A stretch of 64,000 bases of DNA. Source: UBA1046 sp050945515 (GTDB lineage Bacteria; Bacillota; Clostridia; Saccharofermentanales; DTU023). The stretch is taken from assembly GCA_050945515.1 (NCBI GenBank), contig JBMNTB010000008.1, positions 8,831-72,830 on the forward strand, read 5' to 3'. The notes below the pieces were generated by a model. That model had not been told where the DNA came from, did no database searches, and saw only the letters and a program-made list of their open reading frames with translations. Of the stretch, positions 24,061 through 32,455 are shown piece by piece. Numbering within the stretch: position 1 is the stretch's first letter; each line of letters starts with the position of its first letter. Made by a program: the position numbers and the translations under genes.

Positions 24061-25317
24061 TTAGAAGTTCTGCAGCAATGTAGCCATGAAAATACCCAGA
24101 TAGTTACCGATGACATAGCCGAAGATACCGGCCAGGATGATCGGACCTATGAGCTTGGTCCAGCCTTTGGAAATGGCCATAGCTGCTGCTGTGGTCGGAC
24201 CGCCGATATTGGCATTGGAACAGAGCAAAATCTCCTCGAGGTTGAATTTGAAGAGCTTGCCGAGTCCCAATGAGACAACCATATTGACAATGACGATAAT
24301 TCCCGCAAAGACTAGAAGCAGAGGAGCATTCTTGATGATTTGCGGAATCGAGGCCGGCACACCAATGACAACCAGGAAAATATAGATCAGGAAAGTTCCC
24401 AGCTCTTGGGCCCCGTTAATATTACCTAAGAAATTAGGTAAGAAAGTGGCCAAGAGCATGGTCAAGGTCGTGATCCACAGATACTGGCTGCCGAGGAAGT
24501 TGCCTGCCAGTGATTGGAAAAAATCTCCGATAGTGGCAGAAGTCTCCGGTACCGGCACCAAGCCTTTAAGCCAGGTGGCAAGTTCCGTGGAAATCCAGAC
24601 GATCATAAAAGAGGTGGCCATCGCCTTGGCAATATCCAGCAGTGAAATGTTCTTGGGGCTCCAGTACTGGGCTGCCAAGGTTTTGTCCCTTTCTTCCGAA
24701 GCCGCCTCGACTTCATCTATATGCGGATGCGTAAAATGTTTGCGGAAGAACTTGACTGAGGGAATGGCCAGCAAAACAAAGAAATATAAGGCCATCAATA
24801 GATTGTCAGCCACAGTCAGTTCAGCAATAGTCCAAGCGGTTACTTTATTAGCCACATCGTATTGCGCTGCCATGGCTGCAAAGTTGACGCCGCCGCCGAT
24901 ATAGGTCCCAGTCATCATGGCTACGGCGGGCATTAGCTGGTCAATCGCACCTTTCAGGGCAAAATAAGCAATAGCGACACCCAGCAGAGTACCTAGAGCC
25001 GATAAGCAGAACATGACCAGGATCCGGCCGCTCTCACGCCAGATCTTCTTCAGATTGGCATTGAATAAGAGCAGAGGAATACCGAGTGGAACGACATAAC
25101 CCCAGACCGCATCGTAAACCGGGGCATCGGTAGGTATCACATTGAAATTGGCCAGCAACATCGCGATCAGCAAACCGATAATCGCACCGGTGATCTTAGC
25201 CGCCCATTCATATTTCTGTTCCAGATAGATCGAAATACAGGTAATCAGGACTAAGATCGCCCATAATGCCCATGTATTATCTGCCTTAATAAATGAATCG
25301 GCAATTACAGTAAACAT
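24061..25317 (-). CDS. DUF819 family membrane protein
   Basis: A 418-residue integral membrane protein with about 10-12 hydrophobic helices, including a Gly-rich G-T-Y-I-G-G-G-V-N-F and C-S-N-A-N-I-G-G-P-T-T-A-A-A-M-A near the end, which are characteristic of DUF819 (YjcL-type) proteins. The function is unknown; a transporter is likely from the architecture. The start is ATG at 25317, preceded by AGGGAGG; a longer frame to 25347 reads through that site. It lies 92 bp downstream of an M19 dipeptidase gene on the same strand, so the two may act together, for example in uptake and hydrolysis of dipeptides or related compounds. Confidence 0.85.
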   Translation of the reverse strand: MFTVIADSFIKADNTWALWAILVLITCISIYLEQKYEWAAKITGAIIGLLIAMLLANFNVIPTDAPVYDAVWGYVVPLGIPLLLFNANLKKIWRESGRILVMFCLSALGTLLGVAIAYFALKGAIDQLMPAVAMMTGTYIGGGVNFAAMAAQYDVANKVTAWTIAELTVADNLLMALYFFVLLAIPSVKFFRKHFTHPHIDEVEAASEERDKTLAAQYWSPKNISLLDIAKAMATSFMIVWISTELATWLKGLVPVPETSATIGDFFQSLAGNFLGSQYLWITTLTMLLATFLPNFLGNINGAQELGTFLIYIFLVVIGVPASIPQIIKNAPLLLVFAGIIVIVNMVVSLGLGKLFKFNLEEILLCSNANIGGPTTAAAMAISKGWTKLIGPIILAGIFGYVIGNYLGIFMATLLQNF

Positions 25318-25409
25318 ACAAAACCTCCCTTGAATTTCAAATATCAAATAACTCTATCTTAGTAACCGGTTTGCCGGTTCAGATAGGACTTCTCTCCCAA
25401 AAGCACAAC

Positions 25410-26384
25410 TCAGGCTCTGACTCTTCTAAAGAAGTTGACAAAATTCTCACCTGAGAGTTTTCTGATATCAGCCGCGGAATAGCCTCTGCGTTCCAGTTCC
25501 GCCAGCATATTAGGCGCATCTCCGATGTTCTGCAGTCCCTGCAATCCATGATCGGGACTGGAGCTAAAACTGGCAAGAGTATCGAGATTGAGGAAATCAT
25601 CAAAATCGAAACCAAAGCCGACATGATCTATTCCCATACGCTCAACCAGATAGTCAATATGATCGACCAGACGGGATAGGGTTTGTTCCTCGCGCTTATG
25701 GCTGACAAATTCATTGAAAGCATTGATTCCAACCATTCCTCCACCCTGGCGTATGGCATCGATCTGCTCATCCCACAAATTCCTGGGCACATCACAGATC
25801 TGACGTACATTTGAGTGCGAGGCAATAACAGGAGCTGAAGTAGTTTCTAAGATATCCCAGAATGATTTTTCATTGGTATGGGCAACATCTACGATCATTT
25901 TCAGCTCATTCATAACGCGTATCGCTTGCCGACCGTAATCTGTCAAGCCACGAGTCGGATCTTGTGTAGGACCGGTCGACAGATCATTCAACTCATTCCA
26001 GGTTAGCATTGCCAGCCTGAAGCCCATACGTTCAAAGGCATAGAGCATTTCGACATTAGTGCCAATGCCGCTCAACCCTTCAAGGCCGAGCATAACTCCC
26101 AGCTTGCCGGCTGCTTCCGCTGCCGCGAAATCCTCCGGCTCTGTTACGACCTGGATAATATCCTGGTTTTCCCACAGCTCTGCCGACATAGCACCGAGAC
26201 TTTCGATCATACGTTCCTGGGGTCTTTGATCATGAGGCGGGTCTGCCCAGATAATAAAAACTCCGCCGGTAAGTCCACCCTGGCGGAAACGATCCAGATG
26301 ACGCTTTTTGATCACGGACTTCATGCCCTGCAAACGTTGTACAGTCACATCGGTCCAAATATCTCCATGCAGATCAAGTAACAT
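25410..26384 (-). CDS. Membrane dipeptidase family peptidase (M19)
   Basis: A 324-residue zinc amidohydrolase-fold enzyme that cleaves dipeptides, often with D-residues. The N-terminal D-L-H-G-D-I carries the H-x-D zinc ligands, the bridging Glu is in G-L-E-G-L near 99, S-H-S-N-V-R near 190 provides another His, and H-V-G-F-G-F-D-F-D near 254 is the family's C-terminal motif. No signal peptide is visible, so it is probably cytoplasmic. TAAGGAGG-like bases precede the ATG. It shares the strand and probably the transcript with the DUF819 gene. Confidence 0.9.
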   Translation of the reverse strand: MLLDLHGDIWTDVTVQRLQGMKSVIKKRHLDRFRQGGLTGGVFIIWADPPHDQRPQERMIESLGAMSAELWENQDIIQVVTEPEDFAAAEAAGKLGVMLGLEGLSGIGTNVEMLYAFERMGFRLAMLTWNELNDLSTGPTQDPTRGLTDYGRQAIRVMNELKMIVDVAHTNEKSFWDILETTSAPVIASHSNVRQICDVPRNLWDEQIDAIRQGGGMVGINAFNEFVSHKREEQTLSRLVDHIDYLVERMGIDHVGFGFDFDDFLNLDTLASFSSSPDHGLQGLQNIGDAPNMLAELERRGYSAADIRKLSGENFVNFFRRVRA

Positions 26385-26420
26385 AATTACCTCCTTTCCG
26401 TATATGATTGTTTATCAAAT

Positions 26421-26437
26421 ATTATACATTTATTATA
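26421..26437 (-). promoter_or_regulatory. Twin TATAAT elements before the dipeptidase gene
   Basis: On the minus strand TATAAT occurs twice (26437-26432 and 26426-26421) in a short ATGTATAATA direct repeat, about 40 bp before the dipeptidase start. Each could serve as a -10 box; no convincing -35 box was seen at 17 bp. Confidence 0.35.
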
Positions 26438-26511
26438 CATTTTTGCTAGCTGCTGTGTGTTAATAAAAATATTTATGACGATTGGTAACAAAGAAAACTG
26501 TAAAAATAATA

Positions 26512-28719
26512 CTATTCCAGAGTATCCGGATGCTGTAAAATTAGGATTTTATCCGGCAGTTCCACTTTGATCAGATAGCCTTGGGCAATTGCTGTTTCAA
26601 TTCTTGCGGCAAAAGCTTCCCGCCGGTTGTAGCGTAAATCAATCACAATATAGTCGGCCGGCCATGTCTCTGCATCAGGAATATGCTCATAGTTGAGGTC
26701 AATCAGCTTTGACCTGCCGGACAGATATGTTGTAAGCCAGGTGGTCGCCCGAACCGAGGCCTGATCTGGTATTTGATCCATCTCATATTTCATTTCTTGG
26801 GCAATCTGTAGGCGTTGTTTGACTGTGGCGTGCGGAACATAATGCTCAGTGAATACTGTTGCGCCGAAATACAGGGCGGCAACCAGCATGATGCCGGAGA
26901 TCATACTCAATGCCAGATAAGATTTGGACGGGTACTGTTTCTGATAGGCGGTCGCCTTCGTTTCTGCATAAGGCAGCTGTCGCAATTTGGCTTGTCTGGG
27001 CAGTGTCGGTCGATAGAAGCTGAAACTATGCTGAAACATGTCCTCAACAGCTAATATGGTGGCAAAGATCAGCAATACTCCCGTGCCATAATGATATTGG
27101 AAGTTAATATTATGCTGATACTGGTAGTCCGGTATCAGGTTCATGATCAGCCAGGGCAGCAGCAGGATATGATCCGCTCCCGGCTTGCGCAGCAAAGGCA
27201 GGAAGGCCAGGGGTGCCATCATAGTTAGGATATATATCAACTTCTCCGCGGTAAAAATACGAGTCAAAACATAGGCAGGATGCAATATGCTGGTGAGCAC
27301 TACGCCCGGCAGACCGTATTCCGGCCAGGCCATCAGATTGGCAAAGCGGCTGTCCATGGCACCCAGGCCCCTTGTATTGAGCCAGTGCAGAGCCAGTACA
27401 AACCAGGTCAGACCGAATAGCAGCATAATGATGCCATGCCGCTTGTTTGTACGTTTTGACCACAGCATCCAGAATCCGATCAGGATTATATATATTGCAG
27501 CATCCTCTTTGACGGCGAGCACCAGCACAGTAAAAACAAAAGTGCCGACAGTATTTTGCTTGAGAACAAATAGCAGCAGCCAGAGCAATAAGGGTGCCAG
27601 GAAACAGTTTTCGTGCAGGTCGTACATGCTGCTGCCACTCAGGGCCGGATGTGCCAGATACAGCAGAGAAAAGACAGCTGCTCTTCTATTAGGCCAGTGG
27701 AGAAATTTCATGAGCAGGAATAATGGAATAACCCCTGAGGCAACCGATACTATTTGTGCCAGCTGGAGTGCTGCCGGGCTTTTCGTAAACAGATACAGCG
27801 GCAGCAAGAGATAATAAATGGGCGACACATGCACAGCGAAATGGTTAAGTTCGTAACTTCTCTCCAGCGTAGTAGTGGGCAGCCCGGTCTTGGACATATT
27901 GTGAAACATCTGGGCGAAAATACCAAAATCATATGTCGGTGTAGAAAGGGTAGTAGTGCGCACATATAGAATATAACCGAATAAGCCGATGTGGATCAGA
28001 AAAGCAAGACCGACCAGATAATACACTCTATACTGCCCGGCAGACGATTTATGCGGTTTTTTGATGATGGCGACATCCGGGAACAGGTGCGCTGTCACTG
28101 CGCCTGCCAGTGCTCCTTGCAGCGCTAAAACCAGCGTCAGTATAATCCGGAGCATCAGTTTCTGTTCTACGCCTGCAGTAACGGCAGGCAGTAGGACTAG
28201 ACAGCTGATTATATTCAGCGCGGTTAGGAGAACTCCGCCGATGAACAAAGCCCAGCCTGTATAGAAAAAGAACTTGTTTTCTCTGTTGGCCGTTAAAAAA
28301 TTACGGGTTGCTGCCAGGAGAAATAGGCACAACATAAGCAGGCCGAAACAATATGGCAGAGACTGTTGCTGAGCAGGGTCGATATAGTCGAGATACCAGA
28401 GTTGCACAATAAACAGCCAGGAAGATACCAGCAGGCATAACTGACCGAGCTTCAGTTTATCTAATCTGATTGGAACCAGAATTAAGATTATTGCCACCGC
28501 TAACGTAATTAGGGCGCCATTAAGGAAAGATGTGGCTGACATCTGCCTGATATAGTCGAGAGACAGAATTTGAACCTGTTGGGCAGTAGAGCCGATGACA
28601 TTAATGATACAGAAAATCAGCCAGGCCGAGACAGAATAATATATAACAAGCTGCAGAATATACCCTATCTGATCCGGCTTAATTTTCTTCAATAATGTTT
28701 TCCGGCCAGACATGCTCAC
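26512..28719 (-). CDS. DUF2079 multi-pass membrane protein
   Basis: A 735-residue protein with about 14 hydrophobic helices. The segment Y-D-F-G-I-F-A-Q-M near residue 253, then N-H-F-A-V-H-V-S-P-I-Y-Y-L-L-L-P-L-Y near 285, and a Y-D-L-H-E-N-C loop near 365 match DUF2079, a family with a GT-C glycosyltransferase-like plan. The C-terminal 150 residues are soluble and contain I-V-I-D-L-R-Y-N-R. The exact reaction is unknown; transfer of a lipid-linked sugar outside the membrane is plausible. It ends the gene string that begins with rsmD or coaD and follows the PBP gene by 6 bp. Confidence 0.82.
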   Translation of the reverse strand: MSMSGRKTLLKKIKPDQIGYILQLVIYYSVSAWLIFCIINVIGSTAQQVQILSLDYIRQMSATSFLNGALITLAVAIILILVPIRLDKLKLGQLCLLVSSWLFIVQLWYLDYIDPAQQQSLPYCFGLLMLCLFLLAATRNFLTANRENKFFFYTGWALFIGGVLLTALNIISCLVLLPAVTAGVEQKLMLRIILTLVLALQGALAGAVTAHLFPDVAIIKKPHKSSAGQYRVYYLVGLAFLIHIGLFGYILYVRTTTLSTPTYDFGIFAQMFHNMSKTGLPTTTLERSYELNHFAVHVSPIYYLLLPLYLFTKSPAALQLAQIVSVASGVIPLFLLMKFLHWPNRRAAVFSLLYLAHPALSGSSMYDLHENCFLAPLLLWLLLFVLKQNTVGTFVFTVLVLAVKEDAAIYIILIGFWMLWSKRTNKRHGIIMLLFGLTWFVLALHWLNTRGLGAMDSRFANLMAWPEYGLPGVVLTSILHPAYVLTRIFTAEKLIYILTMMAPLAFLPLLRKPGADHILLLPWLIMNLIPDYQYQHNINFQYHYGTGVLLIFATILAVEDMFQHSFSFYRPTLPRQAKLRQLPYAETKATAYQKQYPSKSYLALSMISGIMLVAALYFGATVFTEHYVPHATVKQRLQIAQEMKYEMDQIPDQASVRATTWLTTYLSGRSKLIDLNYEHIPDAETWPADYIVIDLRYNRREAFAARIETAIAQGYLIKVELPDKILILQHPDTLE

Positions 28720-28725
28720 TCCTCA

Positions 28726-30792
28726 TTAAGGTACCTGATAAGGTCCATCGGCATAAATGCTGTCCATCAGTTCACCCCAGCGCGTAAAAGCGGTAGCTTT
28801 ATCTTCTCTCCTCTGCATATCCTGCATTTGTGTAACTAAGATCAGCGAAGTATTGACATTGTCAAAACCAATGAACCAGGTGTCAATGACCTGTTTGTCC
28901 AGATCTTTATCCCAACCGCGCTGGACCGTACCTGATTTACCAGCAAATTCTGCATACGGGCGGGCAGCTGTATTTTTATGTGTTGTTTCGACTGTCCGGC
29001 GTAGGGCACGGCGCAGATAATCCAGTACCTGAGGACTGGTAAAGTTTTCTTTCCAGATTTTTTGCTCATTACCGCGCAGGATATGCGGCTCCAGAATTTT
29101 TCCGCCATTTACCAGACTGGCATAGATAGCTGCCAGTTGAACTTGCGTGATCTGCAATTCACCCTGGCCATAAGCCGTGTCAGCCATCAAAACTTCAGAT
29201 CCTGCCTGGCCGCTATTTGTTATCTGAGCTGTATAGAACGGGTATTCCGAGGGAACTTCTTCTGTAAGGCCGAGTTTAAGCAGCTGATCGTAAAAAGCAG
29301 ACGAACCCATCTCCACTGCTAGCTGAGCAAAGAAAATATTGTCTGAGATAGCGATAGCTTTTATACCGTCTTGCGGTTCATTATTCTCGACCAGTCGGGA
29401 TACCTGATAGCCACCCCAGGAGGAATCGGCCTGCCATTTCTTTCCCTTGATTGTCTTGACAGTATCTTCAGTGAGAACACCGGTATTAAAAGCGGCGATA
29501 GCAGTAGGAATCTTGAAAGTTGATCCGGGGGGATACCTGAGTTGGAATCGGTTTAACAGCGGTTTTTGCGGTGAATCCACCAATTGCTGGTATTCGCTGT
29601 TACTTATTCCCGTCGCCATTGCATTGGGGCTGAAAGCAGGTGTGCTAACTAAGGCCAGGATATCACCGCTGAACGGATCCACTGCCGTGGTGGCTGAGCT
29701 GTCATCTTTAGTAACATCATAGATTTTTTGCTGCAATTCCGCATCGACAGTCAAATAAAAATCTTGTCCCGGAATAGCAGCACGTTCGAAAAGAACTTCC
29801 CCGCCGCCACCGGTCAGACTTACTCTGACACCTCTGGTTGAGCGCAGCTGCTCTTCATAATGAGCCTCCAGACCTCTTTTGCCCTCTTTATCGCCCATGC
29901 GATAAAATTCATGCTTCGGATCATCCTGTCCGGAAAAGGAAACCTCAGCTGTATAGCCGATCAAATGGGCAAAAGCCTTATCATAGGGATAAATTCTGGC
30001 ACTGATTGTACGAACCGACAGACCATAATTGCCAAAATGATTAGTCTGCTCGGGGGTATATGAACTTCTGACCTGCAAGGGGACGAACATATTGTCCTTG
30101 ATCCATGACTGGGTCATTTTCTTCTCAACATCTGCGGTCGTCATATCCAGTAATGCAGCAACTTCAGCATGTTTAGACATGTCATAAACACCGGTCACAG
30201 CACCCACTTGCTGGCTCAAACCATCAACTGCAAGTTCACGTCCGGTTCGATCATAAATAGTTCCTCTGGGTGCCGTCAGTTCCTCGACGACAATATCATT
30301 GGAAAGAGTCAGACCCGGGAAAATAGTTGCCGGAGTCCATTCCATTTCCCAACGGTCCAGCTGACGATTGCGGATAAAAGTAACAGTTAGAGGACGCTCA
30401 ATCGGACCATATTCCGTTGTGAAACTCATGGTCATTTCATAAACTTCAATATTTTGATCCGACAACATTTCAACCAAGGAAATACCATACAGATTGACTT
30501 GGCTCACTCTCAGTTTCTTATCAATTTCTTTTTGACGAGTAATGATTTGATCGTCACCATAGCGAGAAAGCGATTCAGCTGTCAGATAGCTTTTCAACAG
30601 CTCCTGCTCGCGTCCGGCAACTAACTGGAGGATGTGGTTGATCTGATCTTCAGGCAATCCTTCCTCTACAGTTTCAGCGCTGCTTGCATCCTGATCCCAG
30701 TCGGTATCAATTATTTCTTTGCCACCGCATGAGGTAAACAGTAATAGGCTGATTATCAGGATAATAATCAGCCGCTTGCTTGCCCTGTCCAT
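28726..30792 (-). CDS. Class B penicillin-binding protein, lipoprotein type (MecA_N-like)
   Basis: A 688-residue peptidoglycan transpeptidase. An N-terminal signal with lipobox L-F-T-S-C-G-G suggests lipid anchoring. Residues 45-150 resemble the NTF2-like MecA_N domain, 155-310 the dimerisation domain (R-G-T-I-Y-D-R-T-G), and the rest the transpeptidase. The active site is complete: S-T-F-K near 413, S-D-N near 465, K-S-G-T near 633. Proteins of this plan include PBP3 of Bacillus and PBP2a-like enzymes, which can confer low beta-lactam affinity; that cannot be judged here. The stop-start spacing to its neighbours is a few bases, so it is co-transcribed. Confidence 0.9.
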   Translation of the reverse strand: MDRASKRLIIILIISLLLFTSCGGKEIIDTDWDQDASSAETVEEGLPEDQINHILQLVAGREQELLKSYLTAESLSRYGDDQIITRQKEIDKKLRVSQVNLYGISLVEMLSDQNIEVYEMTMSFTTEYGPIERPLTVTFIRNRQLDRWEMEWTPATIFPGLTLSNDIVVEELTAPRGTIYDRTGRELAVDGLSQQVGAVTGVYDMSKHAEVAALLDMTTADVEKKMTQSWIKDNMFVPLQVRSSYTPEQTNHFGNYGLSVRTISARIYPYDKAFAHLIGYTAEVSFSGQDDPKHEFYRMGDKEGKRGLEAHYEEQLRSTRGVRVSLTGGGGEVLFERAAIPGQDFYLTVDAELQQKIYDVTKDDSSATTAVDPFSGDILALVSTPAFSPNAMATGISNSEYQQLVDSPQKPLLNRFQLRYPPGSTFKIPTAIAAFNTGVLTEDTVKTIKGKKWQADSSWGGYQVSRLVENNEPQDGIKAIAISDNIFFAQLAVEMGSSAFYDQLLKLGLTEEVPSEYPFYTAQITNSGQAGSEVLMADTAYGQGELQITQVQLAAIYASLVNGGKILEPHILRGNEQKIWKENFTSPQVLDYLRRALRRTVETTHKNTAARPYAEFAGKSGTVQRGWDKDLDKQVIDTWFIGFDNVNTSLILVTQMQDMQRREDKATAFTRWGELMDSIYADGPYQVP

Positions 30793-30795
30793 TTT

Positions 30796-31308
30796 TCACT
30801 CCAGCTCTTTCTTGTTCTTGGTAACGAAAGTTAGAATTTCAGCTAATTGATTTTCCAGATCAGTTAGGATGTCATGAGTGTATTTTATGGCACTGTTCCT
30901 GATATCTGTGCTCTGACGTGTGGCATCCTCAAGCAGATCTGTAGCCTCCTCCCGGGCTTTGATCGTGATTTCATGCTCATCAATCATGCGCGCCATCTGA
31001 GCTTGTGCATCACGCATAATGCTGTCTGCTTCTTTGCGCGCTTCTGCGATCAGCTGTCTGTTTTGGTCAAGCAGCCATTTGGCCTGCCTCAACTCGTCCG
31101 GCAAGCCCTCACGGACCATTCTCACTAGAAATAACATTTCTTCTTTTTCTACCAGACATTTATCACTCAACGGCATCATCTTGGCATGAGAAAGAGTAGC
31201 CTCCATCCGGTCGAGCAAATTGTCAATGCTCTGTTCACCCGTACGGGGACCTGCTGTACGCCTGGGTCTTACTTCTTCTTGACGGTATTCTCTGTCATTC
31301 GGATTCAT
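30796..31308 (-). CDS. Coiled-coil protein, DivIVA/ATPase-subunit-like, unknown function
   Basis: A 170-residue, highly charged, soluble protein. Residues 25-165 are predicted by eye to be almost continuous helix with heptad patterns (L-L-D-Q-N-R-Q-L-I-A-E-A-R-K-E-A), resembling small DivIVA-like or V-ATPase subunit H-like proteins that are often found next to coaD in Clostridia. The N-terminal 25 residues are Arg/Pro/Glu-rich and disordered. It lies 3 bp before the PBP gene and 62 bp after coaD. A cell division or envelope scaffold role is only suggested by context. Confidence 0.7.
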   Translation of the reverse strand: MNPNDREYRQEEVRPRRTAGPRTGEQSIDNLLDRMEATLSHAKMMPLSDKCLVEKEEMLFLVRMVREGLPDELRQAKWLLDQNRQLIAEARKEADSIMRDAQAQMARMIDEHEITIKAREEATDLLEDATRQSTDIRNSAIKYTHDILTDLENQLAEILTFVTKNKKELE

Positions 31309-31370
31309 CTCATTTCCTCCGTATCGTTACAATTATCTGTCTGGTCATCTGAATTGGGCTGTGCTGATGC

Positions 31371-31853
31371 TCAATTTTTTGTCAGCTTTGCTTTGACTGC
31401 TTGAGAAATATGTGCCGGCACCATCTGCTCGATATTGCCGCCATAGCTGGCAATAGTTTTGACCATTGATGAGCTAATGCAGGAGTACTCAGGTGCAGCA
31501 GTAATGAAAAGGGTTTCACATGCCGGCAACAAAATCTGATTATTCAAAGCCATCTTTTTTTCATAATTGTAGTCGGTTTCACTGCGTAAACCTCTTACTA
31601 TGGTTGTGATATAATTTATTCGGCAATAATCAACTAACAATCCGTTCCAGAAATCTACCTTGACATTTTCTAATTCAGTAATTGATTGCTTGATCAGGTC
31701 TAATCGTTCCTCATAAGTAAATAAGGCCGTTTTTTCTTGATTGCTCAGAACTAGAATTATCAGTTCTGCACATAGCTTAGAAGCACGTGTAGCGATATCA
31801 AGATGGCCATTAGTAAATGGATCAAAAGTACCGGAATAGATTAGTTTATTCAC
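31371..31853 (-). CDS. coaD: Phosphopantetheine adenylyltransferase
   Basis: A 160-residue cytoplasmic enzyme that adenylates 4'-phosphopantetheine to dephospho-CoA. The nucleotidyltransferase motif T-N-G-H-L-D lies at residues 14-19, with G-T-F-D-P-F before it, R-G-L-R-S-E-T-D-Y near 89, and the C-terminal I-S-S-S-M-V-K. The length is normal. It follows rsmD by 41 bp, the usual pairing in Firmicutes. CoA made here is also the donor for the phosphopantetheinyl transferase of the NRPS operon. Confidence 0.96.
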   Translation of the reverse strand: MNKLIYSGTFDPFTNGHLDIATRASKLCAELIILVLSNQEKTALFTYEERLDLIKQSITELENVKVDFWNGLLVDYCRINYITTIVRGLRSETDYNYEKKMALNNQILLPACETLFITAAPEYSCISSSMVKTIASYGGNIEQMVPAHISQAVKAKLTKN

Positions 31854-31894
31854 CGAGGCACCTGCACATAGTCACAATAAAAGCTGTAAAGCTG

Positions 31895-32455
31895 TCATTG
31901 TGCCACTTTCTGATAAAATGATAACACCGCATTTCCATACTTACAACTGCTCGAATATTCCAATCCTGTTACAGCCTCAGGGCTTTTCACATTTTTATGG
32001 TGCTCCAGAATCAGTATTCCATTCTCATGCAATAGTTCAGTCAAAGGCACAGCCAGATCGGAAAATAACTCAGCTGCCAATTTCCAGGGCGGGTCAAGAA
32101 ATATAACATTAAAACATAGACCTTGTCTGTGCAGCATTGTAATTGCCTGGCGGGCACCAAGACACACTAAGGTGGCATCAGTTTGCAATTTTGTGGCAGC
32201 AATATTTTTGCGGATCACTTGTTGGGCGGACCTCGATTTCTCCACAAGAATAACAGGACTAAAACCTCTGCTGGCAGCCTCCAGACCAATCTGACCGCTG
32301 CCTGCGAATAGGTCGAGAAACGCACCGTCGAACTGTCTGCTGTCAAGAATCGAAAACAAAGCTTCTTTCGTGCGGCCGGCAGTCGGTTGAACCAGATCTC
32401 CCGTCAGATTGAACAATTTCTTGCCTTTAGCCTTGCCGCTGATAATTCTTGTCAT
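31895..32455 (-). CDS. rsmD: 16S rRNA (guanine966-N2)-methyltransferase
   Basis: Methylates G966 of 16S rRNA. From the chosen ATG the product is 186 residues, with the start M-T-R-I-I-S-G-K-A-K-G typical of RsmD, then P-T-x-x-R-T-K-E-A-L-F, the SAM site L-D-L-F-A-G-S-G-Q-I-G-L-E-A and the catalytic F-L-D-P-P-W. The start at 32455 makes an ATGA overlap with the recG stop codon and has GGGAG upstream; a longer frame from 32470 would lie inside recG. Confidence 0.94.
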   Translation of the reverse strand: MTRIISGKAKGKKLFNLTGDLVQPTAGRTKEALFSILDSRQFDGAFLDLFAGSGQIGLEAASRGFSPVILVEKSRSAQQVIRKNIAATKLQTDATLVCLGARQAITMLHRQGLCFNVIFLDPPWKLAAELFSDLAVPLTELLHENGILILEHHKNVKSPEAVTGLEYSSSCKYGNAVLSFYQKVAQ

